Part shown: piece by piece, positions 9,165 through 18,115 of the stretch | How positions within the stretch are numbered: position 1 is the stretch's first letter | Layout of the letters: every line of letters starts with the position of its first letter | NCBI GenBank assembly: GCA_021734325.1 | Contig: JAIPJF010000014.1 | Location: 1-64,000 of the forward strand | Direction: 5' to 3' | Origin: Fidelibacterota bacterium | GTDB lineage: Bacteria > Fidelibacterota > UBA8477 > JABMPR01 | DNA length: 64,000 nucleotides | The notes under the pieces: generated by a model | Seen by the model: only the letters and a program-made list of their open reading frames with translations | Told to the model about the DNA's origin: nothing | Databases searched by the model: none | Made by a program: the position numbers and the translations under genes

Positions 9165-10436
9165 TCAGGTGCGGGTTGCCATCAAGGCCAGGAATCGATC
9201 CACATCGTAGAGGGCGGATTGGGCAGGCGGACTGAATTGGGGCAGGACCAGATCAAAGATGTGTTCCGTCATGGGGAAGAAACTGCTGACCACAGGAACG
9301 CCAGCCTCTCTCAACTTTTGAGCCAGGGTCAGTGTCGTTTTCCAGGGTACCAGGACATCATTACCGCCCTGAAGCAGCAATGTTGGAGGACAAGCGGGAT
9401 GAACATGTGTGGTCGGGGAAACCAGATCATATATCTCAGGCAACTCCTCAGGTGAACCACCCAGCAGCATATCCAGTCTGCCGGCATAACGCATTTGTTC
9501 TTTGGGTTCTACCAGCGTCCCAATGGGCAAAGGATCAAGATTGGCCATGGGATTCGCATTCCGCCAGGCCGAAAAACCCATCTTCAGATCCGTTGGTGGG
9601 TAATAAGCGAGGACGCCACCCACAGAGAGATTAGTATCCAGGAGTTCCCCAGGGGTGAGATCGGGATGTTTTGGTGCATAGGCTGACAAGAGCGCCAGGT
9701 GTCCACCAGCAGAGCCGCCACTCAGAATGATCTTCCCAGGGTCCACACCATAGTCAGAGGCATGGGTCTTCATCCAGACCACCGCCCGTTTTACATCTCC
9801 GACCATCTCATAGATGTCAACTTCGGGACAGAGGCGATAGGCAATGTCCATGATACAATGTCCCTGGCCAACCAGATGCCGAAAGAATGGGCGGGTAAAA
9901 AAATCCTTGTCCCCCATGGCCCAGGCGCTGCCGTGACAGTAAATGAGGGTCAGTCCCGACCGGTAGTTATCAGCGGGTTGCCAGATATCACACAACAATT
10001 CCCGTCCCGACTCAGGCAGGGTCCAGTAGACCATATCTTTTATCCAGAGGGCTTTGGGAGTTGGATTCATGCCATAAAACCAGGACCAGCGCTTTCGTAT
10101 CATGCCCTTGATCTGTGGGTGAGTTATCCGTTTTCCCCAATCTGCTCCAAACGCCTTTTCAAATCCATCGTGCTCCCGGGTATTGAGCCAGATGTAGCGG
10201 ATGAACATGGCAGAACCTAGTATTCCTGTTGGAATTGCCCAGAATGCATGGGTCCACCAGCCAGTGACGACTCCAGCCACCCCGAATAAGGCCCAGTAGG
10301 CAGACAGTGCGCCGGCGGACAATTTTGCAAAGAGGAGGAGATTTAAACCCTTGAGCTTGAGTAAAAGCAGAAGACTCATAAGGAGCGAAAATGTTGATAA
10401 TATGTAAGCCAGAATGGTCATAATGGTTGGTCGCAT
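9165..10436 (-). CDS. membrane-anchored alpha/beta hydrolase (HSL/BD-FAE-like esterase)
   Basis: A 423-residue serine hydrolase. The first about 85 residues form three to four membrane segments. The hydrolase domain follows, with the oxyanion motif YCHGSAW near residue 168, the nucleophile elbow SGGSAGGH (Ser about 242), an acid in GGNDVLVP near 370 and the catalytic His in TEHIFD near 403. Probable activity is hydrolysis of short-chain esters; the natural substrate is unknown. The catalytic domain should face one membrane side as a tethered enzyme. A fragment of a similar 3' end survives at 7797-7840. Confidence 0.85.
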   Translation of the reverse strand: MRPTIMTILAYILSTFSLLMSLLLLLKLKGLNLLLFAKLSAGALSAYWALFGVAGVVTGWWTHAFWAIPTGILGSAMFIRYIWLNTREHDGFEKAFGADWGKRITHPQIKGMIRKRWSWFYGMNPTPKALWIKDMVYWTLPESGRELLCDIWQPADNYRSGLTLIYCHGSAWAMGDKDFFTRPFFRHLVGQGHCIMDIAYRLCPEVDIYEMVGDVKRAVVWMKTHASDYGVDPGKIILSGGSAGGHLALLSAYAPKHPDLTPGELLDTNLSVGGVLAYYPPTDLKMGFSAWRNANPMANLDPLPIGTLVEPKEQMRYAGRLDMLLGGSPEELPEIYDLVSPTTHVHPACPPTLLLQGGNDVLVPWKTTLTLAQKLREAGVPVVSSFFPMTEHIFDLVLPQFSPPAQSALYDVDRFLALMATRT

Positions 10437-10770
10437 CGAAATCTAGCTGTGTGCGGGATATTTGCAAACTGAAGAATGGGTGGGAGAAGGGATTCAGGAA
10501 TAGGGAAGGAGGGGGGGCATGGATGGCTATCAGAGGTGTTTCGCAAGGGAGGGCAAGTGCCTTATTATATTAGAAAAAAGGTGCTAAATCTGCTTGCCCA
10601 AGCATAGGTGGTAAGTTAGTTTTGCACGCTTTTTCACGTCTTGTCGAGTGTAAGGGTTGTTTTACGTCGATTTTTTGACGTGAAATAGGAAAAAGCTTTT
10701 TTGAAAATGGATGGAGAATAACTGAATGAGATCATTCACAATTCATAATTCACCATTCACAATTAAAGAG
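10437..10770. other. gene-free leader region upstream of tRNA-Val/thrS
   Basis: No coding region is supportable here. The stretch holds three copies of a TTTCACGTC-like word: 10632-10640 forward, 10660-10668 with one change, and its complement GACGTGAAA at 10677-10685. The last two can pair as a hairpin. The end (about 10733-10766) is a low-complexity run of ATTCACAATT/ATTCACCATT variants. The promoter for tRNA-Val and thrS must lie here, but I cannot place its boxes. Confidence 0.4.
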
Positions 10771-10844
10771 GGGCGGTTAGCTCAGATGGTTAGAGTACTT
10801 GCTTGACATGCAAGGGGTCGCTGGTTCGAGTCCAGTATCGCCCA
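10771..10844 (+). tRNA. tRNA-Val (anticodon GAC)
   Basis: Full cloverleaf of 74 bases. The acceptor stem GGGCGGT pairs with ATCGCCC, with one G-U. The D-stem is GCTC/GAGT. The anticodon stem CTTGC/GCAAG encloses TTGACAT, with anticodon GAC at 10805-10807. The T-arm carries TTCGAGT. The discriminator is A at 10844. CCA is not encoded. The thrS ATG begins only 7 bases later. Confidence 0.96.
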
Positions 10845-10851
10845 CAGAAGA

Positions 10852-12786
10852 ATGAACGCGAATGGGAACATACAGATCACATACCCAGATGGCAAAGTTG
10901 AAGCAAAGCCGTCTGGAATACGCGCGTCTGAAATTGCCCAGGCCATAAGTTCCCAATTCGAACAACAACTGATCGCCGCCAAAGTCAACGACAAGCTCGT
11001 GGATCTGAATACGGCAGTGACTGAGGACGCCACCATCGTTTTTATCAAGAGAACGGATGAGGCAGCCCACGATATCCTGCTCCACAGCACTTCCCATATC
11101 ATGGCCCAGGCTGTCAAACGCCTCTATCCGGAAGTGAAAGTGACTATTGGTCCCTCCATCGAGAACGGTTTTTATTACGATTTTGATATCGAAACGCCCT
11201 TCAGCGATGAACAACTGGAAGCCATCGAAGGGGAAATGGGCAAAATCGTGGATGAGGATCTACCGATCAAACGCCTTGAGATATCCCGCGAAGAAGCCAT
11301 CAAACGCTTCGAAGCCATGGGCGAAAGTTACAAGGTCGAGATCATTTCCGGTCTACCTGAGGGAGAAGTGATCTCCGCCTATGAGCAGGGCGAATTCATT
11401 GACCTCTGCCGCGGACCCCATATTCCTTCCACCAAACGTGCCGGTGCCTTCAAGCTCTTGAGTGTGGCTGGTGCTTACTGGCGCGGTGATGAGAAGAATC
11501 AGATGCTTTCCCGAATTTACGGGACGGCCTTTGCAGATAAAAAAGCTCTCAAGCAATACCTCAATCTCCTCGAAGAAGCCAAGAAACGCGATCATCGCCG
11601 TCTCGGCAGGGAGCTGGGCTGGTTCAGTTTTCACAATGACGCCCCGGCCAATGCATTTTTTCACGCCAAGGGGACCACGATCTACAATAGCATCCTAGAA
11701 TATGTCCGTGGATCCAATACGGCCCATCACTATGAAGAGGTGAATACACCCCTCATCATGAGTGCCGAAATGTGGAAACAATCCGGTCATTACGATAATT
11801 ATCGCGAGAACATGTATTTCACCAAGATCGACGACCGTGATTTTGCCGTGAAGCCCATGAATTGTCCCGGTCATACCCTGGTTTACGGGGATGCTCCGAG
11901 ATCCTACCGCGATCTGCCCATCAAGATGAGCGAATTCGGTCGGGTACACCGCCATGAAAAAAGTGGCGTTACCCATGGTCTGTTCCGCGTAAGAACTTTT
12001 ATTCAGGATGATGCCCACGTTTTTTGTACCGAAGAACAGATTCAGGAACAGGTGGATGACATTCTGAACCAGGTCTATGAGGTCTACTCGGTCTTTGGTT
12101 TTGACAATGTCCATGTGGAATTAAGCACCCGACCTGAGAAATCCATTGGAACTCAGGAGGTTTGGGATAAATCGGAGGCAGCTCTGGCAGATGTCCTGAA
12201 ATCGAGGGGTATTGTCTTTCAATTGAATCCCGGCGATGGGGCATTCTATGGTCCCAAGATCGATTTCCACATCAAGGACTCATTGAATAGAAGCTGGCAA
12301 TGCGGAACAGTCCAGCTTGATTTCTCCATGCCTCACCGTTTTGGCCTGAGCTATACCGGGGAAGATGGACTGGATCATGAGCCAGTAATGATCCATCGCG
12401 CCATTGTCGGTAGCCTGGAAAGATTCATGGGCATCCTGATCGAGCATTATGCAGCCAGAATGCCAGTGTGGCTGGCGCCAGTGCAGGTGAAGGTCATTCC
12501 CATTGCAGATCGACATGAAGATTATGCCCGGCAGGTTTTTGATGCGTTGAGAACCATGGGTATCCGGGTTGAGGGCAATTGGAAGAATGAAAAAATAGGT
12601 CAAAAAATTCGACAAGCTGAGTTGGAAAAGGTCCCGTACATGTTTATCCTAGGGGACCGTGAGGTAGAGGAAAAGAAAATTAGTGTTCGTCGTCATGGCA
12701 GCGGTGATATGGGCAGCCTTGACCTTCATGAAGTGAGCGAACGAATTTTAGCTGAAATTAGGGAGAGAGCCGATCAAAAAGTATAA
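10852..12786 (+). CDS. thrS: threonyl-tRNA synthetase
   Basis: Class II synthetase charging tRNA-Thr. The 644-residue protein has the full bacterial layout. An N-terminal TGS domain (ITYPDGK) is followed by the editing domain with HSTSHIMAQAV and DLCRGPH. The catalytic core has zinc ligands in MNCPGH, DDAHVF and MIHRAIVGS, motif 2 around GRVHRHEKSG, and motif 3 GSLERFMGILIEHY. The C-terminal anticodon-binding domain begins near PVWLAPVQVKVIPI. The start lies 7 bases behind tRNA-Val, leaving only a weak AGAAG as ribosome site. It heads the run thrS-infC-rpmI-rplT-pheS-pheT, and its last bases overlap the inferred infC start. Confidence 0.97.
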   Translation: MNANGNIQITYPDGKVEAKPSGIRASEIAQAISSQFEQQLIAAKVNDKLVDLNTAVTEDATIVFIKRTDEAAHDILLHSTSHIMAQAVKRLYPEVKVTIGPSIENGFYYDFDIETPFSDEQLEAIEGEMGKIVDEDLPIKRLEISREEAIKRFEAMGESYKVEIISGLPEGEVISAYEQGEFIDLCRGPHIPSTKRAGAFKLLSVAGAYWRGDEKNQMLSRIYGTAFADKKALKQYLNLLEEAKKRDHRRLGRELGWFSFHNDAPANAFFHAKGTTIYNSILEYVRGSNTAHHYEEVNTPLIMSAEMWKQSGHYDNYRENMYFTKIDDRDFAVKPMNCPGHTLVYGDAPRSYRDLPIKMSEFGRVHRHEKSGVTHGLFRVRTFIQDDAHVFCTEEQIQEQVDDILNQVYEVYSVFGFDNVHVELSTRPEKSIGTQEVWDKSEAALADVLKSRGIVFQLNPGDGAFYGPKIDFHIKDSLNRSWQCGTVQLDFSMPHRFGLSYTGEDGLDHEPVMIHRAIVGSLERFMGILIEHYAARMPVWLAPVQVKVIPIADRHEDYARQVFDALRTMGIRVEGNWKNEKIGQKIRQAELEKVPYMFILGDREVEEKKISVRRHGSGDMGSLDLHEVSERILAEIRERADQKV

Positions 12787-13315
12787 AGTTTACGCTAAGG
12801 AGGAAGAGCTCCGCATCAATGACGAAATTGAAGTTCTTGAGGTCCGCCTCGTGGATGAAAATGGAGACCAGGCTGGAGTAGTGTCCATTCAGGACGCCTT
12901 GGAAAGAGCCGATGCAGCAGATCTTGACCTGGTTGAAGTAGCTCCAGGCTCAACTCCTCCCGTCTGTCGACTCATGGATTACAGCAAATTTAAATACGAA
13001 AAGATCAAAAAAGCTAAAGAAGCAAAAAAGAAACAAAAGGTCATTCAGAATAAGGAAGTGCGTTTCAGACCAAACATTGAGGAACATGATCTCAAGACCA
13101 AGGTTGGCAAGGCGCGGGAATTTCTGGATGATGGAGACAGAGTAAAAATAACGATCATGTTTCGGGGCCGTGAAATGGCCTATCTTGATCGTGGTCCTCT
13201 TCTGATGGATAAGATCATGCTCCATCTGGGAGAAGACGTTCACATGGAATACACGCCGACCATGGAAGGTAGATTTCTAACTACTGTGGTCACCTTGAAA
13301 AAGGGAGGGAACTAA
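12773..13315 (+). CDS. infC: translation initiation factor IF-3 (inferred ATC start)
   Basis: IF-3 binds the 30S subunit and polices start-codon choice. The conserved N-domain opening [18 protein letters not shown] is encoded from 12812, but the first in-frame ATG, GTG or TTG is the GTG at 12851, inside that conserved block. A start there would delete part of the domain. Upstream in-frame non-standard candidates are ATC 12773 (AGGGAGAGAG just upstream; product 180 residues, the E. coli length), ATC 12815 (preceded by AAGGAGG) and ATT 12827. I prefer 12773, which overlaps the thrS end. Rare AUU/AUC starts in infC are known and drive autoregulation by IF-3. The rest is typical: [16 protein letters not shown], a lysine-rich linker and FRGREMAY. 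Confidence 0.9.
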   Translation: MKKYKVYAKEEELRINDEIEVLEVRLVDENGDQAGVVSIQDALERADAADLDLVEVAPGSTPPVCRLMDYSKFKYEKIKKAKEAKKKQKVIQNKEVRFRPNIEEHDLKTKVGKAREFLDDGDRVKITIMFRGREMAYLDRGPLLMDKIMLHLGEDVHMEYTPTMEGRFLTTVVTLKKGGN

Positions 13316-13317
13316 TT

Positions 13318-13512
13318 GTGCCCAAAATGAAATCAAATCGTGCCGCCAAAAAACGCTTTAAACTTACCGGAAAAGGTAAAGTTAAAAGAAATAAAGCTTT
13401 CACGAGTCACATGCAAAACAACAAGTCACAAAAGCAGAAAAGAAAATTGCGTAAATCCGGTCTTTTAACAGGTGGTGATGCTGCAAAAGTGAAAAAAGCC
13501 ATTAGTGCTTAA
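13318..13512 (+). CDS. rpmI: 50S ribosomal protein L35
   Basis: Small basic 64-residue large-subunit protein beginning [23 protein letters not shown], with the normal length and the L35 pattern through the C-terminal helix. It starts with GTG only 2 bases after the infC stop, between infC and rplT as in most bacteria. In characterised bacteria L20 represses translation of this operon through the infC-rpmI leader; whether that happens here is not visible. Confidence 0.96.
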   Translation: MPKMKSNRAAKKRFKLTGKGKVKRNKAFTSHMQNNKSQKQKRKLRKSGLLTGGDAAKVKKAISA

Positions 13513-13528
13513 GTTCTAGGAGTTAGGA

Positions 13529-13873
13529 ATGCCAAAAGCAAATAGTGCCGTCGCCCGTAAAAAGCGGCACAAAAAATACCTTAAGGCCGCCAAAGGATTT
13601 TACGGAGCCAGATCTCGCCTGTACAAAACAGCGCGAGAGACAGTGGAACGTGCCTGGGTCTACGCCTACAGGGATCGCAAAGACCGGAAACGTCAATTTC
13701 GTCGTTTATGGATAGCGAGGATCAACGCCGCTGCCCGTCTGAACGGTTTAAGTTATTCTAAATTAATGAATGGTTTGAAAAAGAATAGTATTGACCTCAA
13801 TCGTAAAATGTTAGCCGAGATCGCCGTAACGGATCCTGTCGGTTTCGCTTCGATTGTAGCCCAAGCTAAATAG
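13529..13873 (+). CDS. rplT: 50S ribosomal protein L20
   Basis: A 114-residue 23S rRNA-binding protein needed early in 50S assembly. The highly basic N-terminal extension ([21 protein letters not shown]) and the globular [16 protein letters not shown] segment are diagnostic. The ATG is preceded by TAGGAGTTAGG. It sits 16 bases downstream of rpmI in the conserved infC-rpmI-rplT order. Confidence 0.97.
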   Translation: MPKANSAVARKKRHKKYLKAAKGFYGARSRLYKTARETVERAWVYAYRDRKDRKRQFRRLWIARINAAARLNGLSYSKLMNGLKKNSIDLNRKMLAEIAVTDPVGFASIVAQAK

Positions 13874-13892
13874 ACCACAGTTAGGATGGCGT

Positions 13893-14906
13893 ATGTCGCT
13901 TTTTAAGAAAGTCGACGATTTACGCTCAGAATTCATGCAAGCGTTGGCATCAAACCCAGCGCTTTCTGATTTAGAGCAGATCCGACAGAATTTCCTTGGA
14001 CGCAAAGGCGTTATCAACGACCTGTTTAAAAAGATCCAGGAGATTGAGGCTGATCGTCGTGGGGAATTTGGTGGATTGATCAACCAGTTGAAACTGGACA
14101 TCCATGATCATATCGAGGCCCGGATCAACGAGCATCGTGGCGAAGAAAAAGCCCTCAGCTCAGTAGATGTTACTCTGCCTGGTATACAGGTCGAGCGGGG
14201 GACCATTCATCCTATTGAGAGCACCTTGAGGGATTTCAAACAGATCTTCCATCGTCTTGGTTTTTCTGTAGCAGAAGGTCCGGAGATCGAGACCCAGTGG
14301 CATAATTTTGACGCCCTGAACTTCCCGCCGGAACATCCGGCCCGGGATATGCAGGATACATTCTTCCTTAAGAATGACTCTGTGCTCAGAACCCATACTT
14401 CGCCAGTTCAAATTCGACTCATGTTGGAGGAAAAGCCTCCCATACGATCGATCATGCCAGGGCGCGTCTATCGAAATGAAGCCATAGATGCCGGGCATTA
14501 CTGTCTGTTTCATCAGGTGGAAGGCTTATATGTGGATGAACACGTCACCATGGGTGAATTGAAAGCCACACTGGAGTTATTCTGTCGGGAATATTTTGGT
14601 GAAAGCGTAAAGTTGCGCTTCCGTCCGAGTTTTTTCCCTTTTACCGAGCCCAGCAGTGAGATGGATGTTTCCTGCTTCCTCTGCGGGGGCCAGGGCTGTC
14701 GGGTCTGCAAACAGACCGGTTGGCTTGAGATTGGTGGTTGTGGTATGGTGGATCCCAATGTCTTCAAATCAGTGAATATTGATTCCGAGATCTATACCGG
14801 CTATGCCTTTGGTATGGGAATCGAGCGAATAGCCATGATGAAGTACGGGATCACTGATATACGGCTCCTGTTCGAGAATGATGTTCGCTTTCTGAAGCAA
14901 TTTTAA
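13893..14906 (+). CDS. pheS: phenylalanyl-tRNA synthetase alpha subunit
   Basis: Catalytic alpha chain of the (alpha-beta)2 PheRS. It is 337 residues, with an N-terminal coiled coil that binds tRNA-Phe (about residues 1-85). The class II core includes EGPEIETQWHNFDALNFPPEHPARD, motif 2 around IMPGRVYRNEAIDAGH, and the Phe-pocket/motif 3 region RFRPSFFPFTEPSSE and GYAFGMGIERIAMM. A four-Cys stretch (CFLCGGQGCRVC) near residue 265 could bind metal. The gene is 19 bases after rplT and is followed by a 179-base gap carrying a palindromic repeat before pheT. Confidence 0.97.
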   Translation: MSLFKKVDDLRSEFMQALASNPALSDLEQIRQNFLGRKGVINDLFKKIQEIEADRRGEFGGLINQLKLDIHDHIEARINEHRGEEKALSSVDVTLPGIQVERGTIHPIESTLRDFKQIFHRLGFSVAEGPEIETQWHNFDALNFPPEHPARDMQDTFFLKNDSVLRTHTSPVQIRLMLEEKPPIRSIMPGRVYRNEAIDAGHYCLFHQVEGLYVDEHVTMGELKATLELFCREYFGESVKLRFRPSFFPFTEPSSEMDVSCFLCGGQGCRVCKQTGWLEIGGCGMVDPNVFKSVNIDSEIYTGYAFGMGIERIAMMKYGITDIRLLFENDVRFLKQF

Positions 14907-14989
14907 ATAGAAGAACTGCGAAATGAGTTAGACGTGTTGCGTATGAAAGATCTTAAACAATTTTTAAATAATTATTCTCAATTCTCGTC

Positions 14990-15078
14990 ATCGCGAGGAA
15001 GACTGACACATGTGTCAGAATGATGCGGCGATCTCGAGTTCGAGATTGCTTCGCTACGCTCGCAAAGACGAGATAGGT
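14990..15078. repeat. nested palindromic intergenic repeat
   Basis: An about 89-base inverted repeat between pheS and pheT. The outer arms are TCTCGTCATCGCGAG and CTCGCAAAGACGAGA (13 of 15 bases complementary). Inside are a perfect 16-base palindrome CTGACACATGTGTCAG at 15003-15018 and a second hairpin ATCTCGA-GT-TCGAGAT at 15031-15046. This is the GTCATTGCGAG/AAGCAATCTC style of intergenic repeat found in many bacteria; a partial arm is at 3681-3711. Confidence 0.8.
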
Positions 15079-15085
15079 AAATATT

Positions 15086-17473
15086 ATGAATATTTCGTAT
15101 AATTGGCTAAAAGAATACATTGATATTGACCTGGAACCAAAGGTTCTGGCAGAAAAACTGACCGATGCCGGCCTGGAAGCCGTGATTGTAGAGACGCTTC
15201 CGGAATTTTTTGAAACCATTGTCGTCGGTCATGTGATTTCAAGAGAACAGCATCCAGATGCTGACAAGCTCAGTGTTTGCATGATCGATCTGGGGGCTGG
15301 TGAAGCCCAGCAGATCATTTGCGGTGCGCCAAACATTGCAGCCGGCCAGAATGTGCCTGTTGCCACTGTGGGAACGCGTTTCCCCGATGGGAACGCCATT
15401 AAGAAAGCCAAGCTGAGAGGTGTAGAGTCCAACGGCATGGTCTGTTCCGAACGGGAGCTGGAACTTTCGCAAGATCATTCCGGGATTATGGTCCTCGATG
15501 AATCTGCAAAGCCTGGTACGAACATGAAATCCTATCTTTCCGGCAATGATGTATCGATCGAGCTGGACCTGACCCCCGATCGCTCCGATGCCCTTGGTCA
15601 TCTTGGTATTGCCCGAGATCTGGCAGCCTCATTGAATCTGGAATTAAAGAAACCAGTCTTCGAAGTCATTGAATCAAATACCGACACTTCCAGTCTGATT
15701 TCTGTGGAACTTGAAGATGTCCAGGCCTGTCCCCGTTATGCAGCCCGCATTGTCAGGGGCGTTACCATTGGAGACTCTCCCAGCTGGATTCGTCAGCGTT
15801 TGCAGTCAGCCGGTATCCGATCCATCAATAATGTGGTGGATGCAGCCAATTATGTTTTAATGGAAACAGGTCACCCCTTGCATACCTTTGACCTGCGCTA
15901 TATCGAGGGCGAGAAGATCATTGTCCGGAAGGCTCGGGATAAGGAAAAGATCACGACTCTGGATGGCAAGGAGCGAGAACTGGATGATAGCGTCCTGTTG
16001 ATTTGTGACGGGGTAAAGCCTGTGGCTGTTGCCGGCATCATGGGTGGTGAGAATTCAGAGGTGAAAGGCGATACCACAGACCTTTTGCTTGAGAGTGCCT
16101 ATTTTGATCCCATCGTCGTGAGACGGGGTGCCAAAAAATTACAACTGGCCACAGATGCCAGTCATCGTTTTGAGCGTGGAACAGATCCCAATGGGATACC
16201 CTTTGCCCTGGACAGACTTGCGAGTCTGATCGTTGAATTAGCGGGCGGGGAGATCACCCAGGGGATGGTCGATGCATATCCCTCACCAATTGAACCCATC
16301 GTAGTGACCATGAGGGCAGCGCGATGTAATGCGATCCTGGGAACGGATATCAGTACAGTAACCATGTCCGGAATTTTGAATGGTCTCGAGCTATTCCATA
16401 CCGAATCAGAGGGCTTATTCCAGGTAAGTGTTCCCACATTTCGCCCCGATATTACCCGCGAGATCGATCTTGTCGAGGAAATCGGTCGCATCCATGGTTA
16501 TAACAACATTCCTCTACCTGATCATTTCAGGATAGCGAACAAGATCAATAAAAAGACCCCTGATCAGATCAGGGAGAAGATCATTGATCAGTTGGCAGCG
16601 ATTGGATTCAATCAGATCTATGGCAATGGTTTAATGGCCGTTGAGGAGCATCCTGCAGTCTTTGGAGACGAGGAAGCCCTTGTCCTGGCCAATCCGCTTT
16701 CCCGCGACATGGCTTCCATGCGTACCTCTTTGCTTATGGGAGTGGCCAAGGTTGCAGATTATAACATCAAGCGCCGTCAGGTGGACCTGAAATTGTTTGA
16801 ACTGGGTCAGGTCAGCACAGTTGATCTGAATTCAGAGACAGGTGCAAGGGAGACCAGTCATCTGGGTATCTTCATTTCAGGGGACGTGCGCACCAAGCAG
16901 TGGTCAAGCGAGGCTGAACCTGCCACTATTTTTCATCTGAAGGGATTTGTGTCATCCATTTTCGCCGATCTATTTGGCAAGACGATCAACTACAAAGCTA
17001 TCCCGCATGATCTGTTCAGCGACACTCTTGAGATACTCATGGACGAGGAGCAGGTGGGCGTCCTGGGTTCGCTTAAAAAAATTGATCAAAATTTGAAAGG
17101 CCTGTCTGGTATTTATACTGAGATTCGTATACCAGAAAATCTTGGATTGGACCGCAGGATCCACTATCAACAAGTCTCGGTTTTCCCTGTCGTAGAAAGG
17201 GATCTTTCCATTCTCATCGATTCAGATGTGAGTTATGAGAACGTGGAGGAAACCATCCGTAAAAATGCTGGTAAGTCATTAGTATACAGCCGTTTATACG
17301 ACATCTATGAAGGAAAATCTATTGCAAGTGGTAAAAAAAGTCTTACATTTAGACTGGTTTTTCAAAATCAACAGAGAACGCTTACAGAAAAGGAAATCGA
17401 TAAGGATTTCCAGCGTATTCTCAGAGGATTGGAAGACGCGTATAAAGCAACCCTAAGGGAGGCAATCCTGTGA
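15086..17473 (+). CDS. pheT: phenylalanyl-tRNA synthetase beta subunit
   Basis: Beta chain of PheRS, at 795 residues the same length as the E. coli protein. Domains in order are a tRNA-binding EMAP/OB fold (VGHVISREQHPDADKL near residue 50), the B3/B4 editing module (GHLGIARDLA; NNVVDAANYVLMETGHPLHTFD near 250), B5, a catalytic-like core (REIDLVEEIGRIHGYNN), and a C-terminal ferredoxin-fold anticodon-binding domain (FPVVERDLSILID). It proofreads Tyr-tRNA-Phe. The GTG of the next small gene overlaps its stop. Confidence 0.97.
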   Translation: MNISYNWLKEYIDIDLEPKVLAEKLTDAGLEAVIVETLPEFFETIVVGHVISREQHPDADKLSVCMIDLGAGEAQQIICGAPNIAAGQNVPVATVGTRFPDGNAIKKAKLRGVESNGMVCSERELELSQDHSGIMVLDESAKPGTNMKSYLSGNDVSIELDLTPDRSDALGHLGIARDLAASLNLELKKPVFEVIESNTDTSSLISVELEDVQACPRYAARIVRGVTIGDSPSWIRQRLQSAGIRSINNVVDAANYVLMETGHPLHTFDLRYIEGEKIIVRKARDKEKITTLDGKERELDDSVLLICDGVKPVAVAGIMGGENSEVKGDTTDLLLESAYFDPIVVRRGAKKLQLATDASHRFERGTDPNGIPFALDRLASLIVELAGGEITQGMVDAYPSPIEPIVVTMRAARCNAILGTDISTVTMSGILNGLELFHTESEGLFQVSVPTFRPDITREIDLVEEIGRIHGYNNIPLPDHFRIANKINKKTPDQIREKIIDQLAAIGFNQIYGNGLMAVEEHPAVFGDEEALVLANPLSRDMASMRTSLLMGVAKVADYNIKRRQVDLKLFELGQVSTVDLNSETGARETSHLGIFISGDVRTKQWSSEAEPATIFHLKGFVSSIFADLFGKTINYKAIPHDLFSDTLEILMDEEQVGVLGSLKKIDQNLKGLSGIYTEIRIPENLGLDRRIHYQQVSVFPVVERDLSILIDSDVSYENVEETIRKNAGKSLVYSRLYDIYEGKSIASGKKSLTFRLVFQNQQRTLTEKEIDKDFQRILRGLEDAYKATLREAIL

Positions 17474-17673
17474 TCGAAGAAGTCCTGAGTAAGTTTGAAG
17501 ATAAGGTGAGATTGCTGGTTGCTCATGTTAGTTTATTAAAAAAAGAAAACCTTTCCCTCCGCAATCAGATCATAGAGCGATCCGTAGATGGTAAATTTCG
17601 AAATGCTGAAGCCATTCGGATCAAGCTAAATAGTATGATTGAAATGATCGATGCTGAGCTGGAAGTTTTGTGA
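17470..17673 (+). CDS. small coiled-coil protein between pheT and zapA
   Basis: A 67-residue protein with a GTG start overlapping the pheT stop by 4 bases, so it is probably translationally coupled. The heptad-like pattern (FEDKVRLLVAHVSLLKKENLSLRNQI) predicts a coiled coil. Position next to zapA and size recall ZapB-like division accessory proteins, but I see no diagnostic motif and do not assign that name. Confidence 0.65.
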   Translation: MIEEVLSKFEDKVRLLVAHVSLLKKENLSLRNQIIERSVDGKFRNAEAIRIKLNSMIEMIDAELEVL

Positions 17674-17705
17674 CGCGAATTCTAACCGACGTGCATAATG
17701 AATAA

Positions 17706-18020
17706 GTGAACGATGTAATGGACACGATAGATAACAATTCCACTGTACAAGTAACGATTTACGGCAAGTCTTACACGATCAAAGGTAAGGCAGATTCGAG
17801 TTATATCAGTGGTGTCGCCAATTATGTCGATATGAAAATGAGAGAAGTTGAAGAGGGTGCCAATGCTGCTCAGGAAGAGGGCAAGGTTGCCATTTTGGCT
17901 GGGATGAATATTACCGATGAGCTATTTTCAGCCCGCCAGGAAAAAGATAAGATAGAAAGTCGCATAGAAGAGCGCGTTCAAGCGCTTACCGAACTCATTG
18001 ACGAAACGCTTAGCACCTAA
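17706..18020 (+). CDS. zapA: cell division protein ZapA
   Basis: Small FtsZ-ring-associated protein that crosslinks FtsZ filaments. The N-terminal half has the ZapA signature: VQVTIYGKSYTIKGKADSSYISGVANYVDMKMREV, then NITDELF. The C-terminal half is the dimerising coiled coil. The frame starts with GTG at 17706 (104 residues); ATG 17718 would give 100 residues and is equally plausible because neither has a strong ribosome site. Gene order pheT-(small coiled coil)-zapA-rny recurs in Bacteroidetes-like genomes. Confidence 0.88.
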   Translation: MNDVMDTIDNNSTVQVTIYGKSYTIKGKADSSYISGVANYVDMKMREVEEGANAAQEEGKVAILAGMNITDELFSARQEKDKIESRIEERVQALTELIDETLST

Positions 18021-18115
18021 GGTGAAGAATTCCGTGTAAGGGTTTAAAACACCCGTTTCCCTGTTTACAGGCATAAAATTTCCAAAGGTTTTCATTCTAT
18101 AGAAAGGTGGAATCC

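Noticed and set aside
18021-18115. Possible 6S RNA between zapA and rny
   Set aside because: The gap is under 100 bases, too short for 6S RNA, and no matching long imperfect duplex is visible.
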